From Chryseosolibacter indicum (GTDB lineage: Bacteria > Bacteroidota > Bacteroidia > Cytophagales > Cyclobacteriaceae): a stretch of 64,000 nt of DNA. Each line of letters opens with the position of its first letter. Position 1 is the first letter of the stretch. This document shows positions 1-9,409 of the stretch, piece by piece. The notes beneath the pieces were generated by a model. That model was not told the DNA's origin. It worked only from the letters and a program-made list of their open reading frames with translations, and ran no database searches. The DNA is taken from NCBI RefSeq assembly GCF_018598585.1, contig NZ_JAHESD010000004.1, forward strand, positions 62,001-126,000, written 5' to 3'. The position numbers and the translations under genes were made by a program.

Positions 1-84
1 TATCTTACATATTCGTGGTTACAATCAACCAATCGATATTATTTCGGTAAATCACTTATCTTTATAATACCTGAAGGCGTATGA
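1..84 (+). CDS. possible 3' end of an upstream gene (partial)
   Basis: Frame 1 is open from the left edge for 27 codons and ends in TGA at 82-84, overlapping the ATG of the next gene (ATGA at 81-84). Such an overlap is typical of co-transcribed genes. The 27 residues end in a hydrophobic stretch, IFIIPEGV, that I do not recognise. A 27-codon open stretch is not significant alone, so this rests mainly on the overlap. Confidence 0.35.
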   Translation, partial: YLTYSWLQSTNRYYFGKSLIFIIPEGV

Positions 85-2375
85 CTGCTCCCCACCTTAT
101 CAGAAGCGTTGTCAACAGGATCAATACGTTGTTGTTGATCCGAAGTATATGGTTTCCCAAATTGGTAAAGATCGTCTGGATCGTTACGCTTACTATTGCC
201 ATTGGTGTTCCGGTTTATGTCTATGCCTTAATTGCCAATCCGTATAACTTATTCGGTGCAATGCCTACCCTACGGGAAATCGAAAATCCTCATAATGATT
301 TCTCTTCTGAACTTATTTCTGTTGATGGGGTGTCACTGGGTAGGTTCATACGTTATAACCGTAGTCCTGTAACTTTTTCAGATCTTTCGCCGGATTTAGT
401 GAATACATTACTCGTCTCTGAGGATCACCGGTTTCATTCACATTCAGGTATGGACTTCGCTGCATACTTCAGGGTTATCAAGGGCATGATTACCTTTAGT
501 GCACAAGGAGGTGGAAGCACACTCACACAGCAAACTGCTAAGAATTTATTCAGAACAAGGGAAGAAGAATTAAGTGGTAAGCTTTCAAAACTGGCAGAAC
601 CTCTCGAAATTCTTATCAGTAAGACAAAAGAATGGATTATAGCAGCAAGGCTGGAAGAAAATTTTACTAAGGAAGAATTAATAGCGCTATACCTCAATAC
701 AGTTCCGTTTAATAATAACGCATATGGTATCAAGGTGGCAGCCGAAACTTACTTTCAAAAGTCTCCCGCCGAGCTTAATATACAGGAGTCTGCATTGCTT
801 GTAGGTATGTTGCAGGGTACAACCATTTATAATCCTGTTGCCTATCCGGAAAGAGCGAAACGTAAACGAAATGAAGTAATTCAGAAGCTCTATCGCCTTG
901 GCTACATTGCTTCTCAGGTGGAAACGGACTCACTAAAAGCACTTCCCTTGCAGTTAAATTTTAATATTCAGAATCATAATGAAGGCCTTGCGCCTTATTT
1001 CAGAGCTGCTTTACAGAATGAACTGCTTCCGTGGTGTAAGGAAAGAGGTTATGATCTGTTTGAATCGGGATTGAAGATTTATACCACAATTGATAGTCGG
1101 CTGCAGCAATACGCCGAAGAGGCAATGCGGGAGCATATGGCTTTACTTCAGAAGAATTTTGAAGCAGATTGGGGAGATAGAAATCCCTGGGTAGACGATA
1201 ACGGATACGAAATAGAGAATTTTCTGGAAAAGAAAATCCATCAAACTGAGGCATATAAAGTCCTGAAATTAACTTATGGGAATAATGTAGACTCTATTAA
1301 CCTGAAACTTCATGAGAAGAAATCCATGCGAGTTTTCTCCTGGAGAGGGCAGCGTGATACGCTTTTTAGTACGTGGGACTCACTGCAATACTATTATAAA
1401 TTTCTCCATGCCGGACTTTTAGCTGTAGATCCGTCAACTGGAGGAATAAAAGCATGGGTAGGGGGTATTAATCATACATACTTCAAATATGATCATGTAA
1501 GGCAGGCTACCCGACAACCGGGTTCTACTTTTAAACCTTTTGTTTATGGTGCTGCTATAGAAAACGGCTTTTCACCATGTCAGTTATATTATGATATTGC
1601 TCCTGCTATACCTGTTAACGGAAGGATCTATCAGGCAAGAAATGCAAATGGCACATTTGGCGATGGCAAACAATATACAATCCGACAAGCGTTAGCCAGA
1701 TCGTTAAACTCTGTTTCCATCCAGGTTATTAAAGAGATCAGGCCAGAGAATGTAGCATCATTTGCGAAGAGAGTCGGTATTACTACACCCTTAGATCCTG
1801 TGTACTCGCTGGCGTTAGGTACAAGTGACGTTTCCCTCTATGATATGGTAGCCGCTTATAGTACCTTTGCAAATTTGGGTTTCTATATCAAGCCTTACTA
1901 TATCACGCGCATAGAAGATCAAAACGGAAATGTTATCGAGAATTTTTTCCCAGTGCCTAAACAGGTTCTGAATGAAAGCACTGCCTATACCATGATTCAT
2001 ATGTTAAAAGGGGGTGTTGAAGAGGAGGGAGGCAGCTCTCGTGCATTAAGCGAAATGGTAAAGAGTGAGAATGAAGTTGGCGGGAAAACAGGTACGACAG
2101 ATAATGGCTCTGACGGATGGTATATGGGGGTTACACATAACCTTGTTGCAGGTGTATGGGTTGGCGGCGATGAACGCAGCATTCATTTCCCTCATTGGGG
2201 AGAGGGCTCTGGAGGTAAGGCAGCCCTGCCCATCTGGGATAAATTTATGCAAAAGGTGTACGCTAATGCTAAAGCAGGTTTCACACAGGGAGCCTTCAAA
2301 AGGCCTGTTGAGTTTAATATTAACTTCGATTGTGATAAGTATACAAAAATAGATTCACTGCTAACAATACAGTAG
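81..2375 (+). CDS. class A penicillin-binding protein (transglycosylase/transpeptidase)
   Basis: Bifunctional peptidoglycan synthase of 764 aa, anchored in the inner membrane and acting in the periplasm. A cytoplasmic tail and one membrane segment (about residues 29-52) precede the GT51 glycosyltransferase domain, which shows the catalytic Glu114-Asp115 (SEDHRF) and the GGGSTLTQQ motif at 143-151. The transpeptidase domain carries all three serine-enzyme motifs: SxxK with Ser482 and Lys485, SxN as Ser541-Leu-Asn543, and KTGT at 669-672. Both active sites therefore look intact. It resembles PBP1A-like proteins, though the C-terminus is short with no extra domain. The start overlaps a possible upstream stop codon. 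Confidence 0.95.
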   Translation: MTAPHLIRSVVNRINTLLLIRSIWFPKLVKIVWIVTLTIAIGVPVYVYALIANPYNLFGAMPTLREIENPHNDFSSELISVDGVSLGRFIRYNRSPVTFSDLSPDLVNTLLVSEDHRFHSHSGMDFAAYFRVIKGMITFSAQGGGSTLTQQTAKNLFRTREEELSGKLSKLAEPLEILISKTKEWIIAARLEENFTKEELIALYLNTVPFNNNAYGIKVAAETYFQKSPAELNIQESALLVGMLQGTTIYNPVAYPERAKRKRNEVIQKLYRLGYIASQVETDSLKALPLQLNFNIQNHNEGLAPYFRAALQNELLPWCKERGYDLFESGLKIYTTIDSRLQQYAEEAMREHMALLQKNFEADWGDRNPWVDDNGYEIENFLEKKIHQTEAYKVLKLTYGNNVDSINLKLHEKKSMRVFSWRGQRDTLFSTWDSLQYYYKFLHAGLLAVDPSTGGIKAWVGGINHTYFKYDHVRQATRQPGSTFKPFVYGAAIENGFSPCQLYYDIAPAIPVNGRIYQARNANGTFGDGKQYTIRQALARSLNSVSIQVIKEIRPENVASFAKRVGITTPLDPVYSLALGTSDVSLYDMVAAYSTFANLGFYIKPYYITRIEDQNGNVIENFFPVPKQVLNESTAYTMIHMLKGGVEEEGGSSRALSEMVKSENEVGGKTGTTDNGSDGWYMGVTHNLVAGVWVGGDERSIHFPHWGEGSGGKAALPIWDKFMQKVYANAKAGFTQGAFKRPVEFNINFDCDKYTKIDSLLTIQ

Positions 2376-2403
2376 AAACCTTTTCTTTGATCTTAAAGCA
2401 TAA

Positions 2404-4461
2404 TTACTTTATAGATTCTATAAAGCTGATACTCTCCCTCGAATAAGTAAGTAGTAGCTGATGCATAGCCCTTGTACAGGCGATGTACAACATGCGTTTA
2501 TCTACTTCTGTCTGGTAGTTTCGTGCTGAAGCAAATGGTACAATTACTTCATCAAACTCCAGACCCTTAGCGAGATGTGCTGTAGTTATAATAATTCCAT
2601 CTTTAAAAACTGTACTATCTGCAGTAAGCAGGTGAACGCGTGGTTGCTTTAATTCTTCATAAGCAAACTCAGCCTGTTCCTGTGTCTTACATATTATCCC
2701 TAATGATTGATGTCCTGATTCCTTAAATACCGCGATTCTCTTTTTTATCTCTTCAAGTTCTTCGATATTATTTTCAAACCGCTTTACTTCCGGCTCTTCT
2801 CCATGCCTTTCCATAGCAATCAAGTCAGGGTTATGATAGAGTCGTTGGGCAAAGGCGGTAATTTCCCAGGTGGAGCGATAACTTCTGAAAAGCTTAATCG
2901 TTTCTCCTTGTGGAAAGACCTGACCTATTCCTTCTGCCGAAGAAGCACTATAAGGATTGACCTTTTGACTGATATCGCCCAGAATGGTCTTCTTACATTT
3001 AAACAATCTAGATAGTACAGCATATTGAACAGGGGTATAGTCCTGCATCTCATCCACTAGCAAATGCTTAACGTGGTCGTATGATTGAACTCCCTCCATT
3101 CTTATCTTACAATAGATAAGCGGAAAGACATCGGCATATTCAAATGTTTCATTGGGAAGAACGTTGAATAGATCGGGTCTCTTTATCCAGTTATAGAAGT
3201 TTTTATATAAATCAAACACATTGTTAACCTTTACCATTCTTGGTACAGCTTCCCATATCTGTGCTTTTTCATGCCCAGTTAACTTTCGGCGTACATCATC
3301 TCTTACGTATTGCTGTATGTCCTTTACTACTTCATGGAAGCGTTTCAATAAAGGGATACGATGATAGGCTCTAAACTTTTCATGAATAAAGGGTGAGGGT
3401 ACTACTGTTTTTCCTATTCTTAACTCGATAGGTTCAAAGAAGTTATTCTCAATGTGAATAAGGTATTGATTTAGTTTGGCCAGAAACTCAAACGAAGATT
3501 TGAATTGAATGCGTTCAATAAAAGCCTCATCATGTTTCTCCAGCAGTGAAGATACCTGTTGAAAGAAAGTTTGGAACTTAACCTTGTTTTCTAATACTTC
3601 CGCGGCTAACTCTTCAATAACCATTTCTGGAATCTGCTCTTCGCCTAATTCAGGTAATACGTTTGAGATGTAATCAGCAAACACTTTATTGGGGGAGATA
3701 ATAAGAATATCTTTGGAGGCGATAGACTCGCGAAAGCGATACAGCAAAAAAGCAATGCGGTGAAGCGCAATAGAAGTCTTGCCAGATCCTGCAACTCCCT
3801 GGATGATCATAACAGGCGCCGTTTCATTCCTGATCACGGCATTCTGATCGCGTTGAATAGTGGCGACAATGTTCTTCATCTTGTCGTCCGATGATTTACT
3901 CAGCTCTTTCTGTAAGATATCGTCATGGATGTTTACGGCATTTTCAATCATAAACTCCATCTGGCCTTCCTTGATCTTGTACTGACGTTTCAAGGCAATC
4001 TCTCCCTTAATTTCACCCGAAGGTGTCTTGTAGCTTGCCTCACCTAATTCGTAATCGTAAAACATAGAGGAAATAGGTGCTCTCCAATCGTAAATAAGAT
4101 TAGCCCGTATGGTCTCATCCGAGAAGGTATAGATACCAATGTAAATTGGAGTTCGTTCACTATTATCGCCGGTGATAAAATCAATACGTCCGAAATAAGG
4201 TGAGTCGCCCAGCTTCAATAGCTTACGTTTTCTCGCTACAGCAGATTCGCCAGTAAACGCCATTCTGTCAATAGATTGTCCTGCAGCCACCATGTCGGCC
4301 TCATCCATTCCGGATTGGTGTTCATGGATATATTGCTTGTTTTGCCTGAGTTCTTCTGAAAATTGTTTTACCCGGTCATCAACTCTACGGATGGCCAATA
4401 ATAGCTTTTCTTTGATTTCTTCAAGGTACTCTCTCTCTTCCTTCTCGGTTGTATTAATCAT
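2404..4461 (-). CDS. helD: HelD-family RNA polymerase recycling ATPase/helicase
   Basis: Superfamily 1 (UvrD/Rep-like) ATPase of 685 aa. Proteins of this family clear stalled or post-termination RNA polymerase from DNA. The N-terminus is a charged helical region (about 1-60) of the kind HelD inserts into the polymerase channel. Walker A is GVAGSGKTS with Lys228, Walker B is LLVDEMQDY in the middle third, and late helicase motifs HLAKGLEFDEV and YIACTRAM lie near the C-terminus. The frame extends six codons further to a TTG at 4479, but the ATG at 4461 is the better start. Convergent with the penicillin-binding protein gene, 28 bp away. Confidence 0.88.
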   Translation of the reverse strand: MINTTEKEEREYLEEIKEKLLLAIRRVDDRVKQFSEELRQNKQYIHEHQSGMDEADMVAAGQSIDRMAFTGESAVARKRKLLKLGDSPYFGRIDFITGDNSERTPIYIGIYTFSDETIRANLIYDWRAPISSMFYDYELGEASYKTPSGEIKGEIALKRQYKIKEGQMEFMIENAVNIHDDILQKELSKSSDDKMKNIVATIQRDQNAVIRNETAPVMIIQGVAGSGKTSIALHRIAFLLYRFRESIASKDILIISPNKVFADYISNVLPELGEEQIPEMVIEELAAEVLENKVKFQTFFQQVSSLLEKHDEAFIERIQFKSSFEFLAKLNQYLIHIENNFFEPIELRIGKTVVPSPFIHEKFRAYHRIPLLKRFHEVVKDIQQYVRDDVRRKLTGHEKAQIWEAVPRMVKVNNVFDLYKNFYNWIKRPDLFNVLPNETFEYADVFPLIYCKIRMEGVQSYDHVKHLLVDEMQDYTPVQYAVLSRLFKCKKTILGDISQKVNPYSASSAEGIGQVFPQGETIKLFRSYRSTWEITAFAQRLYHNPDLIAMERHGEEPEVKRFENNIEELEEIKKRIAVFKESGHQSLGIICKTQEQAEFAYEELKQPRVHLLTADSTVFKDGIIITTAHLAKGLEFDEVIVPFASARNYQTEVDKRMLYIACTRAMHQLLLTYSRESISFIESIK

Positions 4462-4677
4462 CGTCAGAATAAAATTCAAAGTTCAAAAAATCAAACAGAT
4501 ATTCTAGCAGAAAGGCCACCTGTTTTCTTTTTTCTTAATTCAATTAAAAGGAAGGGGAGATAGTAGCGTAATGCTCATTGGATATTTAGCGAAATATCTA
4601 AGGTAAAGAAAGCTGTCTCAAAATCAGGTCCACGTTTCCATCGTTACTTCTAATTTTGGAAACAGCCTTCTTTCTTT

Positions 4678-6396
4678 CTATCGGATAAAGGTTACTCTCG
4701 TTATTTTGCCGTCTTTTACTTCATACACGGCAATAGCATTTATCTTCTTGCCGTTGTAAACCAAGCTTTCATGATCCATGATTTTATTCGCCAATGTAAT
4801 TCGGTTTACAATCTGAACAGGCTTAAACCCTGGGTTTTTAAATAAGGGTTCATAGATCTTACGCATCGCATCTTTACCCTTCGCCATCAAGCTATCAGGG
4901 AAATTGAATAATTCAATCTCATCACTATAAGTGTCAAGAAACGCATCAATATTTCCTGCGTTGTACGCAACAACTTGTCGTTGCACTAACATTTCAGGTG
5001 TTTCTTTTACGATTGAATCTGCTGGAATAGTCCTGCCTGATTTGACAACTATTTCGATGGTATTTAAGTTGTCGAGCTGTTCAAGGGGATTCTTAGTTAG
5101 CAGCAATAGATCCGCTGTTTTTCCTTTCTCTACCAATCCCTTATTGTTGTTGAATAATGTTGAAGCATTGAGAGTGGCAGCACGAATAATTTCTGCATTA
5201 GACAAGCCTGCTCTCTTCATCGCTTCAAGTTCTTTAAAGTAAGAAGACGCATGCATTGTTCCAGGATTGCCAGCATCTGTACCAGTAACTACATTAACAC
5301 CTGATGAGAATACCTTTTTCAAGTTGACAGCCATTATGGAATCAGTTGTTTTAGAAGAGCGAACCATGCCGCTGCTCCGTAAGCCTTTAAAATTGGCAGG
5401 CCATTTATCTTCGGGTATCCATAAGGGTTCAAGAGTGGAACTGTAGATAAAAGGATTGCTCCAGCGAAGTTCGTGAGGATGATTATCAAGTTTACCGAGT
5501 CCGCTTTTATACCAGTTCGATGACACAATCAATGTCGGGATATAGGACACCTTTTTAGTAACCAGCTTCTTTGTAAATTGATCACTAAAAACCTGATCGT
5601 CTACACTATGTACAAGAATATCAGCGCCTGCATCTACTGCAAGTTCCGCAGTCTTTGCTTCTGTAGCATGAACAGCTAATTTAAGGCCTGCTTTGTGTGT
5701 ACGTTCTGCAATGTGTTTAACTACTTCAAAACCTTTTTCTGCAGGAAAATCAGGAGTTATAATGTACCAGACTTTAATATAGTCCGGCTTCTTCTCCAGA
5801 AGTTTATCGAGAAGGAGATCCGCATCTTCTTTTGTAACTGTTTTTACAACAATGGGATCGGTAAGGTCGAGTTTAGGATTTGAAACATTTGAAAAAAGAG
5901 AACCAGTAACCAGAACATCAGGGCCGTTAAATGTTCGGGCGATTGAATCTCTGATTTTGAAGTTGCTCAGAGGGCCACCCATATCCGCTACCGTTGTAAT
6001 ACCGCATCTGAGGTATCTCCTTAGGTAATCTTCCGTGTTATTAAAGCCTTCCTGTCTTTCCTTGTCATAGGGACGAACGGAAGTAAAGTCAAACCCATCT
6101 GGTCTTGTAAACAATCCTCCTGACTGAAAAAAGTGTATGTGAGCATCAGTCATACCTGGCATCAGGTATTTCCCGCTCCCGTCTATTACTACAGTTGTAC
6201 CATCAGTTTCAAGTCTTCGGGTCGGAACGATATCTGTTATGAGTTCTCCTTTAATAATAACAGACATGTTGTTTTGAACTTTTCCCTTTTTAACATCAAT
6301 AACGTTGATGTTTTTTATTACTGTTACTGAAGGAGATTGAGCCTGGAGGAAGTTTGAAAGTAGAAGAGTGACAGAAAATGTGATACTAAATTTCAT
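4678..6396 (-). CDS. secreted amidohydrolase with C-terminal NTF2-like (SnoaL) domain
   Basis: Metal-dependent hydrolase of the amidohydrolase superfamily, 572 aa, exported by a Sec signal (MKFSITFSVT...LQAQ, about 1-20). Metal-site residues visible are the HxH pair His86/His88 (DAHIHF), a Lys in the KPDYIKVW strand, His in VHATEA, His in LVHSVDD and Asp in GTDAGNPG; this is the imidazolonepropionase-like/prolidase-like layout. From about residue 465 a separate small domain follows, opening with a QRQVVAYNAGNIDAFLDTY-type helix as in SnoaL/NTF2-like ketosteroid-isomerase folds. The frame extends upstream to an ATG at 6471, but the signal peptide begins at 6396. Substrate unknown. Confidence 0.85.
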   Translation of the reverse strand: MKFSITFSVTLLLSNFLQAQSPSVTVIKNINVIDVKKGKVQNNMSVIIKGELITDIVPTRRLETDGTTVVIDGSGKYLMPGMTDAHIHFFQSGGLFTRPDGFDFTSVRPYDKERQEGFNNTEDYLRRYLRCGITTVADMGGPLSNFKIRDSIARTFNGPDVLVTGSLFSNVSNPKLDLTDPIVVKTVTKEDADLLLDKLLEKKPDYIKVWYIITPDFPAEKGFEVVKHIAERTHKAGLKLAVHATEAKTAELAVDAGADILVHSVDDQVFSDQFTKKLVTKKVSYIPTLIVSSNWYKSGLGKLDNHPHELRWSNPFIYSSTLEPLWIPEDKWPANFKGLRSSGMVRSSKTTDSIMAVNLKKVFSSGVNVVTGTDAGNPGTMHASSYFKELEAMKRAGLSNAEIIRAATLNASTLFNNNKGLVEKGKTADLLLLTKNPLEQLDNLNTIEIVVKSGRTIPADSIVKETPEMLVQRQVVAYNAGNIDAFLDTYSDEIELFNFPDSLMAKGKDAMRKIYEPLFKNPGFKPVQIVNRITLANKIMDHESLVYNGKKINAIAVYEVKDGKITRVTFIR

Positions 6397-6619
6397 ATTT
6401 AGAAAAGTGTAAGGGTTATTTTTTGGGTAAGATAGGAATAGAAAGAAAATAATCAATTCATACAGCATCACCTTATCGTTAAAACAGCATTAATAATACA
6501 TCTCTTCATAACAGCGTATCAGTTATCTTTTGTAATTCCACATATTGCGTACTGTACTTACTCCTGCTATCGTTGTGCTGATGCAGGGGCACGATATTTT
6601 TTTATTAGTAAAAAAGCTT

Positions 6620-7315
6620 ATGCAAAGAAAGAGAATAGTATTATATGCGGTGTTAGTGTTTTGTTTTGCTGCGTGCCAACCAGCAACTGAAATTACAGGT
6701 TCTTGGAAGAATACGAATGCTACGGCAAACAATCAAAGATTCAATACGATATTGGTTACTGCTTTAACAGCACGAACAAATGTGCGCCAGCAGGTTGAGC
6801 GTGATATAGCAGCTGCTCTCGAAAAGAGAGGTTATAAGACGGTAAAAAGTTTTGATGTGCTGCCTCCATTTACTGAAGGAAAAACGCCGGATAAGGAGGT
6901 ATTGTTTTCCAAAATAAATCAAACGGGTGCCAATGCTATTATGACCGTTGCGCTTATTGATAAGGAAACTGAAAACAGATATGTACCTGGTAGCACAGGA
7001 TATGCCCCTGTCCCACGTTTCGGTTATTATGGTTCGTTTTGGGGCTATTACAATACCTGGTTTCCTACTTTATATTCACCCGGATACTACGAGGAAGATA
7101 AAGTATACTTTATAGAAACGAACCTATATAATGCACGTACAGAAGAATTATTATGGTCAGGACAATCAGAGACATATAACCCAAGTAGTCTTGATTCTTT
7201 CTCCCGCGAATTTGCTCAAGTTGTTGTTGCAAAGATGGAGAACGATGGGCTGTTACGAAAAGATGCATCTGGTGAAGAATTAGCAAAAGAACGCGGTAAA
7301 GAACGCAGTCAATAA
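6620..7315 (+). CDS. lipoprotein, DUF4136-like
   Basis: Outer-membrane-type lipoprotein of 231 aa. The frame is open from 6545, but the ATG at 6620 starts a clean lipoprotein signal (MQRKRIVLYAV...FAAC, Cys19). The mature part contains an alpha/beta region with a helix (QVERDIAAALEKRGYKTV) followed by an aromatic and Gly-rich patch around YYGSFWGYYNTWF, then a strand ending in WSGQSET, resembling DUF4136 proteins. No catalytic motif is apparent. The C-terminal tail is highly charged. Function unknown. Confidence 0.7.
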   Translation: MQRKRIVLYAVLVFCFAACQPATEITGSWKNTNATANNQRFNTILVTALTARTNVRQQVERDIAAALEKRGYKTVKSFDVLPPFTEGKTPDKEVLFSKINQTGANAIMTVALIDKETENRYVPGSTGYAPVPRFGYYGSFWGYYNTWFPTLYSPGYYEEDKVYFIETNLYNARTEELLWSGQSETYNPSSLDSFSREFAQVVVAKMENDGLLRKDASGEELAKERGKERSQ

Positions 7316-7432
7316 CAATTGTAATAGTAGGTTGTTTCAAATCAAAGTTATGACCTTACTTTTCTGATAAACGAAAACAGGTTCTGCGTTTGAGAAGACC
7401 TATCTTATAAAGGACTATCTTAGCGGCTAATT

Positions 7433-7711
7433 ATGAGTAATAAGAAATTTTTGAATCCTGACTGCGTACTTTATATATGTTGTGGTAGTAAATGCAAAAA
7501 GAGGGGAGGCAAACACATTTTTAAAGAACTTAAAGTGCGTTTAAAAGCTGCTCATTTAAAAGGTTCTATTCAGGTCATTAAAACAGGCTGTACAGATAGG
7601 TGTAAATGGGGGCCTGTAGTGGCCGTTATGCCTGACAATAAATGGTATCTTGAAGTCTCCTCAGAGGAGGCTGTAGCATTACTAGCGACAAAGATTGATA
7701 AGATCAGGTAG
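7433..7711 (+). CDS. thioredoxin-like 2Fe-2S ferredoxin
   Basis: Small electron carrier of 92 aa with the thioredoxin-like 2Fe-2S fold related to NuoE. Cys residues at 16, 17 and 21 (YICCGSKC) and at 53 and 57 (GCTDRCKWGP) supply the cluster; the most likely ligands are one of 16/17 with 21, plus 53 and 57. The CTDRCxxGP element and the closing pattern WYLEVSSEEA are characteristic of this ferredoxin family. It is monocistronic, and a strong hairpin terminator follows. Confidence 0.85.
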   Translation: MSNKKFLNPDCVLYICCGSKCKKRGGKHIFKELKVRLKAAHLKGSIQVIKTGCTDRCKWGPVVAVMPDNKWYLEVSSEEAVALLATKIDKIR

Positions 7712-7748
7712 GCAGATATTCGTTTCAAAATAAATTATAACGATAAAT

Positions 7749-7780
7749 GGAGGTGCTGAAATTCAGCACCTCTATTTTTA
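7749..7780. terminator. hairpin terminator between convergent genes
   Basis: Perfect 10-bp stem GAGGTGCTGA (7750-7759) / TCAGCACCTC (7763-7772) with a 3-nt AAT loop, followed on the plus strand by TATTTTTA. It lies between the ferredoxin and the metallopeptidase genes, which converge here, and could end transcription from both sides; the T-run favours the plus strand. Confidence 0.8.
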
Positions 7781-7787
7781 GTAACTA

Positions 7788-8852
7788 TTAATTTGGCTCT
7801 ACACGGAAAGAAGAAATTCTGTCATTCCACCCTTCGTTAACAAAACAGTTGTCATCTCCGGTTTTTACGAGTGTTGCACCAGCGAAATTGTCATGTTCAT
7901 AGAAGGTAACCCTGAGCCCAGCAGGAACACGAACAGAGGAAGCGTCATCATTTATTCCACCTGCTGCGTTAATGGCAGCAAGGTTGTAATTACCAACACC
8001 AAAGGAAGCAGCCCATCCTGTATAATCACAATGCTGATACAAGGTTATTGATCCAGATGATGTCTCAGGATATAGTACTTGTACTGCTACCTGATCATAA
8101 TAGGTAAAGCCATTCCATGGAAGAACAAAAGAATTCATTACAGAATTTGCGTCTGTTTCAGGTGTACCAGGAATCATGGTACCATCAGTTTGGTTAGTGT
8201 GCAACAAGCCGAAGTTATGCCCCATTTCATGTGCCATTGCAAAAAGCTTTTGCCCTGCACTAAGCGAATTGTGATATGTATTAATTTCCATAAAGCTGCC
8301 CGGCGCTCCATTTGAAAAAGGTAATGCGGCGCGTGCTACCCAGTTAGCTCCACCTTCATAAAGCGCCCTTACATTAATATTAGCACTGGCACTCGATGAT
8401 ACTTGTGACAAGAATAACTTGGTGCCATTAACAGCATTCCATTGGCTTATAGCATCTGCTATGGCAGTACGCCACTCTGCGGGTACAGTACTATCAAGGT
8501 AGTACTTGATGTTAGTGACGTAGGCATCGCTTACAATGTATGTATAGCGCCTCTGTTCCGTACGACCATTTGGCGAAGTTGATTGCCTGGTGATATAATT
8601 TTCAACTTCCTCTTTGGATATGATCATATCCTCATGAATCGTAAAGATTTGTTTTTTGTCATCGAAAGATATTTCATCTCTTCCATATCCCGTTGTTCCA
8701 GTAAGGAACTGGTAGTGCGCTTCGAGATTACTTGGCGTCTTTGGAGTGATACTATTACTATCTTCCTTATCACATGAAATGATTGTTGCAAATAAGAGCA
8801 TGCACATTATTTTAGAGCATGACAGAATTGATGAATTACTTGGTAGTTTCAT
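7788..8852 (-). CDS. M57-like zinc metallopeptidase lipoprotein with crystallin-like C-terminal domain
   Basis: Surface or periplasmic protease of 354 aa, exported as a lipoprotein (Cys27 in ATIISC). The catalytic motif HExxHxxGxxH is complete: His208, Glu209, His212 and His218 in AMAHEMGHNFGLLH. The preceding region fits the M57/dual-action HEIGH metallopeptidase group common in Bacteroidota. Residues about 273-352 form a second module with the repeated pattern ITLYQHCDYTGWAASF ... VTFYEHDNFAGATLV, two Greek-key-like halves as in beta/gamma-crystallin or peptidase-inhibitor I36 domains. The tail may bind calcium or protect the enzyme. Family assignment of the catalytic part is good; substrate unknown. 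Confidence 0.85.
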   Translation of the reverse strand: MKLPSNSSILSCSKIMCMLLFATIISCDKEDSNSITPKTPSNLEAHYQFLTGTTGYGRDEISFDDKKQIFTIHEDMIISKEEVENYITRQSTSPNGRTEQRRYTYIVSDAYVTNIKYYLDSTVPAEWRTAIADAISQWNAVNGTKLFLSQVSSSASANINVRALYEGGANWVARAALPFSNGAPGSFMEINTYHNSLSAGQKLFAMAHEMGHNFGLLHTNQTDGTMIPGTPETDANSVMNSFVLPWNGFTYYDQVAVQVLYPETSSGSITLYQHCDYTGWAASFGVGNYNLAAINAAGGINDDASSVRVPAGLRVTFYEHDNFAGATLVKTGDDNCFVNEGWNDRISSFRVEPN

Positions 8853-9357
8853 AAGTTAAAAGTTTGGTTGTTAAAAATATATTATAGTAATGCGCGCAAA
8901 ACCAACTCAGTAACATGTGTATAAGGACACGATCAATCTTTAGCCTCCTTAGTAGAGGAAAAGATTTTGAAGGCCACAATGTGTTTTTAAAAGCACACAG
9001 TGTAAGTATATGTTTAATTGCTGCGGGGGAATTAATACTAAAGTAGCGCTTTTAATAACGTTTTGGCTATTGTTTATTTTTACTTCATCGATTGGTAAGG
9101 AAGATAATCGATTGTTTATGAAGGCAATGGAGATGATTCTTGTGTGCTTTTCGTAACACGAAAAAATAAATGAAAAAAGCTAGAATGCGATTAGCACGTG
9201 TGTGATGTAAAACACTTTTAACGGATAAGTATAAGGATGAATTTAACTGGAGGGCTATGTAATGATATAGTCAATTATACTATGTTTATTTAGCCATGAA
9301 CAGAGGAATTTGTAAGAAGAGGCGAATAGTTGTTGGCCCACTTAGTATCGCACAATA
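8853..9357. other. intergenic gap, no gene recognised
   Basis: About 500 bp between two minus-strand genes. It presumably holds the metallopeptidase promoter at its left end. I see only short open frames with no recognisable product, a weak dyad around 8944-8960, and no tRNA, repeat array or insertion sequence. Confidence 0.5.
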
Positions 9358-9402
9358 TATAATATAGTAAGAAAGCCTGCACGGCTTTCTTACTATATTA
9401 TA
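9358..9402 (-). terminator. very long perfect hairpin downstream of a lipoprotein gene
   Basis: The arms 9358-9377 and 9383-9402 are exact reverse complements (20 bp) around the 5-nt loop TGCAC. The outer part is AT-rich and the inner part is AGAAAGCC/GGCTTTCT. It begins eight bases after the stop of the minus-strand lipoprotein gene, so it most likely terminates that transcript or caps its 3' end. The stem is longer than the others in this window. Confidence 0.75.
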
Positions 9403-9409
9403 ATTGAAA

